The notes under the pieces were generated by a model. The model did not search any database. It saw only the letters and a list, made by a program, of their open reading frames with translations, and was not told the DNA's origin. Shown here in pieces: positions 53,063 through 62,464 of a stretch of DNA of 64,000 bases. A program made the position numbers and the translations under genes. How positions within the stretch are numbered: the stretch's first letter is position 1; every line of letters begins with the position of its first letter. Source of the stretch: Streptomyces tsukubensis (GTDB lineage Bacteria; Actinomycetota; Actinomycetes; Streptomycetales; Streptomycetaceae); assembly GCF_009296025.1 (NCBI RefSeq), contig NZ_CP045178.1, positions 5,766,001 through 5,830,000 on the forward strand, given 5' to 3'.

Positions 53063-54403
53063 TCAGTTCCCGAGCATTCCGGCCCACAGGTCGGGGAAGT
53101 CGGGCAGGGTCTTGGCAGTGGTCCCCACATTCTCGATGGTGACGCCCTTGACCGCGAGACCGAGGATCGCACCGGCCGTGGCCATCCGGTGGTCGTCGTA
53201 GGTGTGGAAGGTCCCGCCGTGCAGCGGGCGCGGACGGATCACCAGACCGTCCGCGGACTCGGTGACATCACCGCCCAGCTCGTTGATCTCCTTGGTGAGC
53301 GCGGCGAGGCGGTCGGTCTCGTGCAGCCGCAGATGCGCGACGCCCCGCAGGACCGACTCCGAGTCGGCGAGCGCGGCGACGGCCGCGATCCCCGGTGTCA
53401 GCTCGCCGACCTCGCTCAGATCCACGTCGATGCCGTGCACGGCGCCGGAACCGGTGAAGACGAGCCCCTCGTCGGTCAGCTCGCAGGAACCGCCCATCTC
53501 GGTGAAGATCTCCCGCAGCCGGTCGCCGGGCTGCGTGGTGCGCGCGGGCCAGTCGGGAATGGTGACGCGACCCCCAGTGATGAGGGCGGCGGCGAGGAAG
53601 GGCTGGGCGTTGGACAGGTCGGGTTCGACCGTCAGGTCACGGCCGAGCATCGCACTGGGGGAGACCCGCCACACATTCGGCTCGCCCCCGGTCTCCGGCT
53701 CGTCGACCTGCGCGCCGACCCGGCGCAGCATGTCCACCGTCATCCGGATGTGGGGCATCGAAGGCAGCGCGGAGCCCACGTGCCTGACCTCGACGCCCTG
53801 GTTGAATCGCGGCCCCGACAGCAGCAGCGCGCTCACGAACTGGGAGGAGGAAGAGGCGTCGATCTCGACGGAGCCGCCGTCCAGCGCCCCGCAACCGTGC
53901 ACCGTCAGCGGCAGCGAGCCACGGCCTCCGTCGTCGATCCGCGCGCCCAGCGCGGTCAGCCCGTCGATCACCCCGTGCAGCGGGCGCTCGTACGACCTGG
54001 GGTCGCCGTCGAAACGGATCGGGCCGTCGGCGAGGGTAGCGACCGGCGGAAGGAAGCGCATGACCGTGCCCGCGTTGCCCACGTCGACGGTGGCGGGGCC
54101 GTGCAGACCCGCGGGGATCACCCGCCACGCCTCACCGGCGGAGCCCGCACCCGACGCGGTCGGGGAGCTGGAGGGCACGGTCTCCTCGATACCGACCCCC
54201 ATCGCCCGCAGCGCGCCGGCCATCAGCAGGGTGTCCCGCGAGCGCAGCGGTCGACGCAGCCAGCCCGGCTCGGCGGCGAGCGCGGCGAGGACAAGACCAC
54301 GGTTGGTGACCGATTTGGAACCGGGCACCTGGACCGTCGCTGTGACGGGTCCACTCGCGTGCGGGGCGGGCCAGAGGGCGGTGAGGGCTGGGTTTTCGGT
54401 CAT
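53063..54403 (-). CDS. aroA: EPSP synthase
   Basis: The product has 446 residues. Signature segments are [44 protein letters not shown] and the C-terminal [14 protein letters not shown]. The enzyme joins shikimate-3-phosphate and PEP in aromatic amino acid synthesis. It heads the aroA-rsgA unit. Upstream an AT-rich patch with TTGATCAA at 54439-54446 may belong to its promoter. Confidence 0.95.
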   Translation of the reverse strand: MTENPALTALWPAPHASGPVTATVQVPGSKSVTNRGLVLAALAAEPGWLRRPLRSRDTLLMAGALRAMGVGIEETVPSSSPTASGAGSAGEAWRVIPAGLHGPATVDVGNAGTVMRFLPPVATLADGPIRFDGDPRSYERPLHGVIDGLTALGARIDDGGRGSLPLTVHGCGALDGGSVEIDASSSSQFVSALLLSGPRFNQGVEVRHVGSALPSMPHIRMTVDMLRRVGAQVDEPETGGEPNVWRVSPSAMLGRDLTVEPDLSNAQPFLAAALITGGRVTIPDWPARTTQPGDRLREIFTEMGGSCELTDEGLVFTGSGAVHGIDVDLSEVGELTPGIAAVAALADSESVLRGVAHLRLHETDRLAALTKEINELGGDVTESADGLVIRPRPLHGGTFHTYDDHRMATAGAILGLAVKGVTIENVGTTAKTLPDFPDLWAGMLGN

Positions 54404-54575
54404 GCCCTTACTTTAGTGGCTCTCGGTGACCACATATCTTGATCAAATAAGCTGAAACCAGGCCGAAACAGGGTCCTGGTAAAGAGCCCGACGGGTGCGG
54501 CGGCCGACCTCTGGGGAGGGCGATCCCCGTGGGCCCCCAGTTGTTTCCGGCCGGCCCTCCGGGGTCCGCGCGGCC

Positions 54576-55289
54576 TCAGAGGCCGAGCAGCCAGCGCCCG
54601 CCGACGGCCAGGCAGCCGAGCGAGACGACGTGGAAGAAGAGGAACCACGGGCCGGTCGGCACCCCGGTCAGCCGCGCGAGCTGGTCGGCGTCGGAGTCGC
54701 CCGCCCCGCCCCTGCGCCGCTTGGTCTGGAGCTCGAAGGCCGGGCGTACCCCGCCGAGCAGCAGGAACCAGACCACGACGTACGCGAAGGCCGCCTGCAC
54801 CTGAGGGCCTGTGAGCCATGACACCAGGACGAAGGCGCCGCCGGTCACGATCATGGTGAGCGCTCCGTAGGCGTTCCTGATCATCAGCAGCATGAGCAGC
54901 AGCAGGACCGTGGCGGCCCAGAGCAGCAGGGTGATGTGGTTCGCCGCGAGCAGCCAGGCGCCGCCGAGGCCGATCAGCGGGGGCGCCGTATAACCGGCCG
55001 CGGCCGTCAGGACCATCCCAGGGCCGGTGGGTCTGCCGCGGGAGACCGTGAGGCCCGAGGTGTCGGAGTGCAGCCTGATGCCGTCGAGACGTCGGCCGCT
55101 GAGCAGGGCGACGAGGCCGTGGCCGCCCTCGTGGGCGATGGTGATCGCGTTGCGCGACAGGCGCCATATGCCGTGCGGCACGATCGCGGCCAGGGCCACG
55201 AGACCGGTGCCGAACACCAGCCATTGATCGGGATCGGGCTGACTGCCGAACACGCGGTCCCACAGGTCGGCCAGATTGGTGCTGTCCAT
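54576..55289 (-). CDS. M50-family membrane metallopeptidase
   Basis: The product has 237 residues from ATG 55289. About six hydrophobic helices are present. The zinc motif HEGGH (53-57) lies in the second, and a stretch TAAAGYTAPPLIG probably contains the region around the third ligand. It resembles short M50B peptidases, which cleave substrates within membranes. No partner regulator is adjacent. It is divergent from the SRAP gene with only 49 bases between starts. Confidence 0.85.
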   Translation of the reverse strand: MDSTNLADLWDRVFGSQPDPDQWLVFGTGLVALAAIVPHGIWRLSRNAITIAHEGGHGLVALLSGRRLDGIRLHSDTSGLTVSRGRPTGPGMVLTAAAGYTAPPLIGLGGAWLLAANHITLLLWAATVLLLLMLLMIRNAYGALTMIVTGGAFVLVSWLTGPQVQAAFAYVVVWFLLLGGVRPAFELQTKRRRGGAGDSDADQLARLTGVPTGPWFLFFHVVSLGCLAVGGRWLLGL

Positions 55290-55338
55290 TTTTCGGGCGG
55301 CTCCTCGGAGGCTTCGGGGTCGTGGCAGTCTGGCACTT

Positions 55339-56184
55339 ATGTGCGGACGGTTTGCAGCGAGTCGTGGAGCCGAGGATCTGGCGGGGATCTTCGGGATAGA
55401 GAAATGGGAGCCGGCGGAGACCCTGGCGCCCGACTGGAACGTCGCCCCGACCAAGCAGGTCCAGGTCGTCCTCGAACGTCCGCTCAAGCACGCCGCGGCC
55501 GACCCCGACACCGACAAGGACGCTGGTGGCGGCCGTCCGGTTCGCCAGCTCCGCACCCTGAAGTGGGGGCTGGTCCCTTCCTGGTCGAAGACGCCCGAGG
55601 GCGGCGCCCGGATGATCAACGCCCGCGCCGAGACCGTCCACGAGAAGCCGTCCTTCCGCAGGGCCTTCGCCACCCGCCGCTGCCTCCTCCCCGCCGACGG
55701 CTATTACGAGTGGGTGACCGGCACCGAGGAACGCGAGCTGGAGGAGACCGGCCGCAAGAAGCGCCCCCGCAAGCAGCCCTACTTCGTGACTCCGGCCGAC
55801 GGCTCGGTCTTCGCGATGGCGGGGCTCTATGAGTTCTGGCGGGACCGCACGCTGCCGGACGACCACCCCGGCGCCTGGTGGGTGACGTGCTCGGTGATCA
55901 CCACGGAGGCCGAGAAGGAGCCGCTGGCCGTCGCTCCTGAGGAGGGCCCGCGCGCGCTGGCCGACATCCACCCCCGGATGCCCCTGATGCTCACCCCCGA
56001 CCGCTGGGACGCCTGGCTCGACCCGTCGTGGACCGAGCCCGACGACCTGCTCCCGCTGCTCGCCCCGCCGCCCGGCGGGCTGCTGCGCGCCTTCCCCGTC
56101 GCGACCGCCGTCAGCAACGTACGCAACAACGGTCCCGAGCTGCTGAAGGAGCTGGAGGGGCCCGAGGAGGCCACGCTGTTCTGA
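55339..56184 (+). CDS. SRAP-domain (YedK/HMCES) abasic-site protein
   Basis: The product has 281 residues, beginning MCGRF. The catalytic cysteine 2 is exposed after Met removal. NVAPTKQV, LKWGLVPSW, INARAETVHEKPSF and CLLPADGYYEW follow, and a family-typical histidine lies in DIHPRMPL. SRAP proteins form a stable thiazolidine crosslink with abasic sites in single-stranded DNA. A Lys/Arg-rich insert follows the YYEW region. Confidence 0.93.
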   Translation: MCGRFAASRGAEDLAGIFGIEKWEPAETLAPDWNVAPTKQVQVVLERPLKHAAADPDTDKDAGGGRPVRQLRTLKWGLVPSWSKTPEGGARMINARAETVHEKPSFRRAFATRRCLLPADGYYEWVTGTEERELEETGRKKRPRKQPYFVTPADGSVFAMAGLYEFWRDRTLPDDHPGAWWVTCSVITTEAEKEPLAVAPEEGPRALADIHPRMPLMLTPDRWDAWLDPSWTEPDDLLPLLAPPPGGLLRAFPVATAVSNVRNNGPELLKELEGPEEATLF

Positions 56185-56224
56185 CCGCGCCGTCCGCGCG
56201 GGCCGTGCTCGGGCGGCGCCACCC

Positions 56225-56297
56225 GTACGGGACGTGCTCGGTCGGTGCCGTCGGTACGGGACGTGCTCGGTCGGTGCCGTCGGTACGGGGACGTGCC
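56225..56297. repeat. 29-base tandem duplication
   Basis: A unit beginning GTACGGGACGTGCTCGGTCG occurs at 56225-56253 and 56254-56282, with a partial third copy. It lies in the gap after the SRAP gene and is not obviously coding. Confidence 0.85.
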
Positions 56298-56364
56298 CCC
56301 CCGGCGTCGTCCCGGCGGGGCGTGATCCGGTGCCACCGCGTTCACGCGGGGCAGGATGGGCCCC

Positions 56365-57024
56365 GTGACGAGTGCGAAGAGCAGTGAGACGGTCGACACC
56401 CCGGCCGGAGAGGCCCGCATCACCTGGCACCCCGCGAAGGCGGCCCGGCTGGTGCTCGCCGTGAGCCATGGAGCGGGCGGCGGTATCGAGGCGCGCGACC
56501 TCCGGGCCCTCGCCGCCGTCCTGCCGGAGCACGCGGTCAGCGTCGCCCTGGTGGAACAGCCGTGGCGGGTCGCGGGCAAGAAACTGGCACCCGCCCCCAA
56601 GACCCTGGACGTCGGCTGGCGCGGAGTGTGGCCCGCGCTTCAGGGGCCGGGACTGCCCGTGATCGCCGGTGGGCGCAGTGCCGGTGCCAGGGTCGCCTGT
56701 CGTACGGCGAAGGAGCTCGGCGCCCACGCCGTCCTGGCGCTCAGCTTCCCGCTGCACCCACCGGGCAGGCCCGAGAAGTCCCGCGCGGACGAGCTGCTGG
56801 GTGCGGGGGTGCCCGTACTCGTCGTCCAGGGCGGGAACGACCCCTTCGGCAAGCCCGCCGAATTCCCGGTCGAGGTGGTCGGTGCGGGTGGTGGTGCCCA
56901 TGAGCTGGTCGAGGTGGCGGGCGGCGACCATGGGTTCGCCGTGCCCAAACGGGGTGCTCTCGGACAGGACGACGCTGTGAGGATCATCACCGACGCCGTC
57001 CGGGACTGGACCGCGCGGCTCTGA
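56365..57024 (+). CDS. Alpha/beta-hydrolase of the KANL3/Tex30 type
   Basis: The product has 219 residues from GTG 56365; an ATG nine bases upstream is an alternative. The fold shows SHGAGGG near the oxyanion site, nucleophile motif GGRSAGARVA, an acid in VQGGNDPFG and the histidine in GGDHGFAVPK. It is a small cytoplasmic hydrolase with unknown substrate. It lies between SRAP and sigR and has no sign of co-regulation with either. Confidence 0.82.
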   Translation: MTSAKSSETVDTPAGEARITWHPAKAARLVLAVSHGAGGGIEARDLRALAAVLPEHAVSVALVEQPWRVAGKKLAPAPKTLDVGWRGVWPALQGPGLPVIAGGRSAGARVACRTAKELGAHAVLALSFPLHPPGRPEKSRADELLGAGVPVLVVQGGNDPFGKPAEFPVEVVGAGGGAHELVEVAGGDHGFAVPKRGALGQDDAVRIITDAVRDWTARL

Positions 57025-57357
57025 GTCGATCGGGCCCCGCTCGGTCCGGCGCGTCACTCCCACCAAGGGCTTCTTTTCCGGTCTGTGCGGGGGCCGCGGC
57101 CCCACGGTGACCGGGCGCGGGGTCCCTCGGTCGGCCGAAGCGCGAACATCGTGAACGACCGGCGCCGAGGCGCGCCGTCGCGGGGCTCCGCCGTCCCCTC
57201 CCGCCACCCTCGTGGGGTGGTTTTCTCCGTCCTCGCGCTGCCCCGACCGGCCGGAACGAGCCTCTCGGGCGTGCGGCCCCACGGCGGGAATGCGGCGCCA
57301 AGTGCCGCTGTTATGACGCATACAGCCACAGCCGACGTGCGAGAGGGAGTCCGCCGC
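57025..57357. other. 333-base region upstream of sigR
   Basis: It contains the sigma-R promoter at 57287-57312 and the ribosome site AGGGAG (57344-57349) for the long SigR form. The rest is GC-rich with no gene seen. A downstream constitutive promoter for the short form would be expected between 57358 and 57547 but was not recognised. Confidence 0.6.
57287..57312 (+). promoter_or_regulatory. Sigma-R autoregulatory promoter of sigR
   Basis: GGGAAT ending at 57291 is followed by exactly 18 bases and GTT (57310-57312), the consensus for SigR. The start would lie near 57319, upstream of the ATG at 57358, so this transcript can encode the long SigR form. Confidence 0.9.
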
Positions 57358-58212
57358 ATGGGTTCGACCATCTGCCCGAGCCGCAGCAGTTCCAGTGACC
57401 TGGACTGGTCACTGCTGCACGCGGCGAAGACCACTCCCGTCCGTGGGACGGGCGGGCGGGATCTCCAGCCCCTCGACCCGGAAGGTCGACTATTCTCCGA
57501 TTCGAGCGGTCGGCCGGTCTTCGGTCGAGCCACGGTGTCGGAGGAGGTGGGTCGGGTCACTGGGACCGACGCAGGAACGGATCACAGCCAGGCGGAGCAG
57601 CCGGAGGAGACGACCGCGGAGCGTAACGCGCGCTTCGAACGGGACGCGCTCTCCTTCCTCGACCAGATGTATTCGGCCGCGTTGCGCATGACGCGCAATC
57701 CGGCTGACGCCGAGGACCTGGTTCAGGAGACGTACGCGAAGGCGTACGGATCGTTCCACCAGTTCCGTGAGGGCACCAACCTCAAGGCGTGGCTGTACCG
57801 GATTCTGACCAACACGTTCATCAACTCGTACCGCAAGAAGCAGCGCGAGCCACAGCGCAGTGCCGCCGAGGAGATCGAGGACTGGCAGCTCGCCCGCGCG
57901 GAGTCGCACATGTCCACGGGGCTGCGCTCCGCCGAGTCACAGGCGCTCGACCACCTGCCCGACTCGGATGTGAAGTCCGCGCTCCAGGCGATCCCCGAGG
58001 AGTTCCGCATCGCGGTCTATCTCGCCGATGTGGAGGGGTTTGCCTACAAGGAGATCGCGGACATCATGGGGACACCCATCGGTACGGTGATGTCCCGTCT
58101 GCACAGGGGCCGTCGCCAGTTGCGCGGGATGCTTGAGGACTACGCCCGTGACCGCGGGCTCGTCCCGGCCGGCGCCGTACAGTCGGACGATCTGAAAGGA
58201 TCGGGCTCATGA
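57358..58212 (+). CDS. sigR: ECF sigma factor SigR (long and short forms)
   Basis: The long form starts at ATG 57358, with AGGGAG eight bases upstream, and has 284 residues; the core form can start at GTG 57547 and has 221. The core contains region 2 ([49 protein letters not shown]) and region 4 ([27 protein letters not shown]). It is the thiol-oxidative stress sigma factor, held inactive by RsrA. In S. coelicolor an unstable longer isoform is made from the autoregulated promoter; here the extension is 63 residues and ends in SEEVGRV. The stop overlaps rsrA as ATGA. Confidence 0.95.
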   Translation: MGSTICPSRSSSSDLDWSLLHAAKTTPVRGTGGRDLQPLDPEGRLFSDSSGRPVFGRATVSEEVGRVTGTDAGTDHSQAEQPEETTAERNARFERDALSFLDQMYSAALRMTRNPADAEDLVQETYAKAYGSFHQFREGTNLKAWLYRILTNTFINSYRKKQREPQRSAAEEIEDWQLARAESHMSTGLRSAESQALDHLPDSDVKSALQAIPEEFRIAVYLADVEGFAYKEIADIMGTPIGTVMSRLHRGRRQLRGMLEDYARDRGLVPAGAVQSDDLKGSGS

Positions 58213-58553
58213 GCTGCGGAGAGCCGCACGAGACGGATTGCAGTGAAGTCCTCGATCATCTCTACGAGTTGCTCGATCACGAGATCCCGGACTCCGACTG
58301 CACCAAGTACGAGGACCACTTTCAGGAGTGCTCGCCCTGCTTGGAGAAGTACGGCCTCGAACAGGCTGTGAAGAAGCTGGTCAAGCGGTGCTGCGGACAG
58401 GACGACGTGCCGGCCGACCTGCGGGCCAAGGTGCTTGGCAGGATCGATCTGATCCGCTCGGGCCAAGCGGTGCCCGAGCAGGACATCACGGTCGCCCGTC
58501 CGGAGACCGCGGACACCGCGGGCCGGGTTCCCGGGCACCTCACGGAGTCCTGA
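58209..58553 (+). CDS. rsrA: Anti-sigma factor RsrA
   Basis: The product has 114 residues, coupled to sigR by ATGA. The ZAS zinc-binding pattern is exact: Cys3, Cys11, His37, Cys41 and Cys44 (HFQECSPC), with a later CC pair. In known RsrA, oxidation forms disulfides, releases zinc and frees SigR. The C-terminus after about residue 95 is polar and unstructured. A strong terminator follows. Confidence 0.96.
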   Translation: MSCGEPHETDCSEVLDHLYELLDHEIPDSDCTKYEDHFQECSPCLEKYGLEQAVKKLVKRCCGQDDVPADLRAKVLGRIDLIRSGQAVPEQDITVARPETADTAGRVPGHLTES

Positions 58554-58886
58554 AGCCGAGCGGCGGGTCCGCGCGTGGGACGCGACGCGGACGACGGTGC
58601 CATAGCAGGCCCATACAGCGGGCCGCGACAACAGTCGCGGCCCGCTGAGACTTTTCTCCCCGCCCGCGCGGCCGCCCCTGGCACCGTACGAGGCGTACGG
58701 CCCCGGCCCTCGTCGCCGCCCCCGCCGTGTCCGCCGAACGGGTGACGGGAGGGCGTCGGCCGTATCCCACGCGCGAAGGTCCGCTCGGCGGCTGGAGCGG
58801 CCCGGTGTGCCGGGCCGGATGTCGGGGAACCCTCGGGGCGGACGGCGCCGCACAGCGGTCTTACGGTGGCGCCGACGGGGTAACCC
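58554..58886. other. 333-base gap after rsrA
   Basis: It contains the rsrA terminator. The remaining ~230 bases are GC-rich without recognised signals. Confidence 0.5.
58616..58656 (+). terminator. Terminator of the sigR-rsrA operon
   Basis: A perfect 14-base stem, CAGCGGGCCGCGAC with its complement, closes on AACA and is followed by AGACTTTTC. Confidence 0.9.
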
Positions 58887-59069
58887 ATGGGTAATGAGCG
58901 GCCGTCCGACCGTCCGTGGTTGGATGCCAAGAGGGCGCGTACGACCGCGTGGGTCGTCCCGACGCGGGCACTGGAGCAGCCGGGGGCGGACGGAACCGGA
59001 AGGGCCAGGGGCGTGGCGGGGACAGCGGCCCGAATCATCGGCAGGCGGGAATGCAGGCGGGAATCGTGA
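58887..59069 (+). CDS. Small ORF coupled to the TPR gene, unknown
   Basis: The frame has 60 residues from ATG 58887, with GGGG six bases upstream. The product begins MGNERPSDRPWLDAKRAR and is basic, without membrane helix or known motif. Its stop overlaps GTG 59066 of the next gene as GTGA, the typical arrangement for translational coupling in Streptomyces. This supports both frames. It could also be a remnant of a longer gene. Confidence 0.5.
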   Translation: MGNERPSDRPWLDAKRARTTAWVVPTRALEQPGADGTGRARGVAGTAARIIGRRECRRES

Positions 59070-60046
59070 GGATCTTCGGCAAGGGACGACACCGGCCCTC
59101 CGCCTCATGGCGGCAGGCCACCGATCGCGCGTTCACGCTGATCGGCGACGGTCGGTACGAGGACGCCGGGGCCCTGCTCACGCGCGCCGCCGACCTGGAG
59201 CCCTGGCTCTCCGAGTCCTGGTTCAACCTGGCGCTGCTGCACAAGTTCCGGCACGACTGGGAGCAGGCCAGGGCCGCGGGGCTGCGGGCCGTCGCGCTCC
59301 TGGACAGGGGCGCCGGAGCCCCCGACTGGTGGAACGTCGGTATCGCGGCCACCGCGTTGCAGGACTGGGCGCTCGCCAGGCGTGCCTGGCAGGCCTACGG
59401 GCTGCGGGTACCGGGCAGCGCCGTCGACACGGACGAGCCCAGCGGAATGGAGCTGGGCAGCGCGGCTCTGCGGCTCTCCCCCGAGGGCGAGGCCGAGGTG
59501 GTGTGGGGCCGCAGGCTCGATCCCGCGCGCGTGGAAGTGCTCTCCGTGCCGCTGCCGTCCTCGGGGCGGCGCTGGGGCGAGGTCGTCCTCCACGACGGGG
59601 TGCCGAACGGTGAGCGCACCACCGCCGACGGCCAGGGCTACCCGGTCTTCGACGAGATAGAACTGTGGGCGCCCTCTCCCGTGCCGACCTGGGTGGTGCT
59701 GCTGGAGGCGGCGGGCGAGGACGACAGGGACGCGCTGGTGGAGCTGGCCGCGGAAGCGGGCTTCGCGGCGGAGGACTGGTCGTCGTCGGTGCGGCTGCTG
59801 TGCCGGATGTGCTCGGAGAGCCGGATGCCGAGCGACGAGGGCGACGGCGAGCACCTTGACCCCCACGACCACAGTGAGCCCGGCCACCCGGGGCCGCTCG
59901 GCCACCGCAGTCCGGGGGAGCTGTGGGTGCCCGAGCGCGAGTGCGGCATCGCGGCCCCGTCCTCGCTGGTACGCGGGCTGCTGGACGGCTGGGTCGCGGA
60001 CAGCCCCGACTCGCGTGACTGGCGGGACCTGGAAGAGGTCTGCTAG
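59066..60046 (+). CDS. TPR-repeat protein, unknown function
   Basis: The product has 326 residues from GTG 59066 (MRIFGKGRHRPSASW); an in-frame ATG at 59051 is an alternative. Residues 15-120 form TPR-like helical pairs (AFTLIGDGRYEDAGALLTRAADLEPWLSESWFNLALLHK, WNVGIAATALQDWALARRAW). The rest is a mixed alpha/beta region with a conserved-looking PVFDEIELWAPSPVPTW, an internal His/Pro-rich loop and CRMCSE. No catalytic motif is recognised. It follows the sigR operon after a terminator and precedes def. Confidence 0.82.
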   Translation: MRIFGKGRHRPSASWRQATDRAFTLIGDGRYEDAGALLTRAADLEPWLSESWFNLALLHKFRHDWEQARAAGLRAVALLDRGAGAPDWWNVGIAATALQDWALARRAWQAYGLRVPGSAVDTDEPSGMELGSAALRLSPEGEAEVVWGRRLDPARVEVLSVPLPSSGRRWGEVVLHDGVPNGERTTADGQGYPVFDEIELWAPSPVPTWVVLLEAAGEDDRDALVELAAEAGFAAEDWSSSVRLLCRMCSESRMPSDEGDGEHLDPHDHSEPGHPGPLGHRSPGELWVPERECGIAAPSSLVRGLLDGWVADSPDSRDWRDLEEVC

Positions 60047-60268
60047 ACCCGGCCGGATGGTGAAGAGGTCCGTGGGGCCCCTGATCCGATGGCGCTCGAC
60101 CCCGAGCAGTCCCTGCGGGCTCCGTGCGGACGGCCCGCGCCCCCCCGCGCCCCCCGCGCTCGTCACATCCGAAAGACACGTCCCAGCCGCGGCCCGTAGG
60201 CTGTGCGGGCACACGTGGCGGGCCGAAGGACGATCCGGCCCAGGTTTCAGGAAGGCGTACCGGCGGAC

Positions 60269-60928
60269 ATGGCGCAGCAGGACACTGAGCACGAGCAGGC
60301 GCAGGACGAGGGCGTGCTGCCCGTCGACGACGAGGGCTTCGTCATCGACACCGAGGACGCCGGGGAGCGCGAAGAGGCCCGCTGTGCCCGGGGCACGGCC
60401 CGGCCGATCACGGTCGTCGGCAACCCCGTGCTGCACAAGGAGTGCAGGGACGTCACCGTCTTCGACGAGGAGCTCGACCGGCTCATCGACGACATGTTCG
60501 CAAGCCAGCGCGCCGCCGAGGGCGTCGGCCTCGCGGCCAACCAGATCGGTGTCGATCTGAAGGTCTTCGTCTACGACTGCGGGGACGACGAAGGGGTGCG
60601 TCACGTCGGCGCCGTCTGCAACCCGGTCCTGCGGGAGCTGCCCGCCGACCAGCGCAGGCTCGACGACTCGAACGAGGGCTGCCTCTCGGTGCCCACCGCC
60701 TACGCGGAGACCCCGCGCACCGACTACGCCGAGGTGACGGGGCAGGACGCCAGGGGCAACCCCGTGCGGATCCGCGGCAACGGCTACTTCGCACGCTGCC
60801 TCCAGCACGAGACGGACCACCTCTACGGCTACCTGTACATCGACCGTCTCTCGAAGCGTGACCGCAAGGACGCGCTGAGGCAGATGGCGGAGGGCACCGC
60901 GCGTTACGCGACCGTGCCCAACGCCTGA
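60269..60928 (+). CDS. def: Peptide deformylase
   Basis: The product has 219 residues from ATG 60269. After an acidic N-terminus of about 40 residues come the three family motifs: [17 protein letters not shown] and QHETDHL, which provide the metal site (Cys, His, His) and the catalytic Glu. The enzyme removes formyl groups from nascent proteins. It is a single gene followed by a terminator hairpin at 61031. Confidence 0.95.
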   Translation: MAQQDTEHEQAQDEGVLPVDDEGFVIDTEDAGEREEARCARGTARPITVVGNPVLHKECRDVTVFDEELDRLIDDMFASQRAAEGVGLAANQIGVDLKVFVYDCGDDEGVRHVGAVCNPVLRELPADQRRLDDSNEGCLSVPTAYAETPRTDYAEVTGQDARGNPVRIRGNGYFARCLQHETDHLYGYLYIDRLSKRDRKDALRQMAEGTARYATVPNA

Positions 60929-61291
60929 CCCGGCGCAGCGGACGTCCGGCGGTTCTGCCGGTCCGCACGCGCCCGCCCGGACCATCCTCCGGGCCGCCAG
61001 GTCCTCCCTCAGGGGCCTTCGATTTGTCCGCGCCCGGCCGGGGTTCATCCTCCGGCCGGGCGTTCTGGCATATGCGCCCGCACTCCGGCATAGGCCGTAT
61101 GGGCTTGCGGGGTGATCCAAATCCGGTCACGAATAGGGATGTTCTCGGCTCTTGGCAATAGTGCTGGCCCAAATCTATTCCCTTTTCGGTCAGTTGTAGG
61201 GCTGAATGGAAAGCGCGCGGATTCACAGCGGCGCGCGCCCAGCACGGCGGAAGGGGGCGTGAGCCGACAGGCCGTCGAAAGGGGTTCGCTC
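60929..61291. other. 363-base gap before the terpene synthase
   Basis: It contains the def terminator and, from about 61100, an AT-richer stretch that probably includes the cyc1 promoter. TTGGCA (61152-61157) with TCTATT (61174-61179), 16 bases apart, is one weak candidate. Confidence 0.5.
61031..61062 (+). terminator. Terminator of def
   Basis: CGCCCGGCCGG (61031-61041) pairs with CCGGCCGGGCG (61052-61062) around a 10-base loop, followed by TTCTGG. Confidence 0.75.
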
Positions 61292-62464
61292 GTGCCTGCT
61301 TATCCACACAGCACTTCGTCGTCGACGTCGTCGGTGCCGTCGACACTCGCACTGCCGGTGGTCGAGGCAGACTTTCCTCGCAGGCTCCACGAGTTTTGGC
61401 CAAAGCTTCAGGAGAAGTCCAAGGCGTGGCTGCTCGAAAAGCGGCTCATGGAGCCGGACCTGGCCGAGCTCCACGCCGACGGCCTGCGGTACACCGATCT
61501 GGTCGCCGGCTACTACCTGGGGGCCCCCGACACCATCCTGGCGTCCATCGCCGATCTCAGCGTCTGGTTCTTCGTCTGGGACGACCGGCACGACCGCGAC
61601 ACCGTGCACGGCAGGGGACGGTCATGGTTCGCGTTGACCGCTGACCTCCGGACGGCACTTGTGGCTCCGAGGTCTCATCTGCACCACGAGGAACCGCTGG
61701 TGGCGGCCTTCGCCGACTGCGTGCAGCGGCTCACGCAGCCGCTGGGGCGAGGCTGGCGCGACCGTTTCGTGGCCCACTTCGCCGACGTGATCGACTCGTA
61801 CGACGAAGAGTTCAGGAACAGGGCCGTCGGGGAGGTTCCCACCGTGGACACCTACGTGAAGCTGCGCCGGAGGACCTTCGGTCACGAAGTCTGGCTCGAC
61901 CTGCTCGAATTGGCGGCCGTCCGTGAACTCCCCGAACATATCAGGGAGAATGAGGCCTACCGGCGTGCAGGGATGGCCACGCAGGATTTCTCCGCCTGGT
62001 ACAACGACCTGTGCTCGCTGCCCAAGGAACTCGCGGGCGACGAGGTGCACAATCTCGGGATCAGCCTCATTCAGCATCAGGGGCTTTCGCTCGAAGAAGC
62101 GGTATCGGAGGTGCGTCGCAGGGTCAGCGGATGCGTCACTGAATTCCTGTTCATCGAGAAGGATGTGGTAGCGCTCGCAGACGCCGCAGCGGCGGAGGGA
62201 ACTTTTGCGGGAGTGGAATTGCGCTCCGCCGTTCTGGCATGCCTCGACAACATGCGCAATTGGTTCTCCTCCGTTTACTGGTTCCACCACGAGTCGGGCC
62301 GCTATCGGGTGGAGAGCTGGTCCGACCGCTCCCATCCGCCGTATGTCAGTGACCATCTGCCAGGAGGCGGTCAGGAGCCCGCCGCTCCTCCCGCGGGGCC
62401 CCGCGGGCAACGGTGGCGGCGGCGCCGGGCATCGGCGGAGAACAAGAAGACGGGTGACGCATGA
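61292..62464 (+). CDS. cyc1: Sesquiterpene synthase, epi-isozizaene synthase-like
   Basis: The product has 390 residues from GTG 61292, with AAAGGGG seven bases upstream. The aspartate-rich motif lies in VWDDRHDRD (Asp97, Asp98, Asp101). The NSE triad is NDLCSLPKE (Asn238, Ser242, Glu246), and the product-sensor RY is in HHESGRYRVE. From memory, long stretches match S. coelicolor epi-isozizaene synthase, for example LLEKRLM, YYLGAPD, AGDEVHNLGISLI and NMRNWFSSVYWFHHESGRY. It would cyclise farnesyl diphosphate. The C-terminal ~35 residues are a Pro/Arg-rich extension absent from that enzyme. The stop overlaps the P450 start as ATGA. Confidence 0.9.
   Translation: MPAYPHSTSSSTSSVPSTLALPVVEADFPRRLHEFWPKLQEKSKAWLLEKRLMEPDLAELHADGLRYTDLVAGYYLGAPDTILASIADLSVWFFVWDDRHDRDTVHGRGRSWFALTADLRTALVAPRSHLHHEEPLVAAFADCVQRLTQPLGRGWRDRFVAHFADVIDSYDEEFRNRAVGEVPTVDTYVKLRRRTFGHEVWLDLLELAAVRELPEHIRENEAYRRAGMATQDFSAWYNDLCSLPKELAGDEVHNLGISLIQHQGLSLEEAVSEVRRRVSGCVTEFLFIEKDVVALADAAAAEGTFAGVELRSAVLACLDNMRNWFSSVYWFHHESGRYRVESWSDRSHPPYVSDHLPGGGQEPAAPPAGPRGQRWRRRRASAENKKTGDA

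Noticed and set aside
55640..57321. Long frame opposite SRAP and the small hydrolase
   Set aside because: It is antisense to two well-supported genes, with Arg/Gly/Pro-rich shadow composition.
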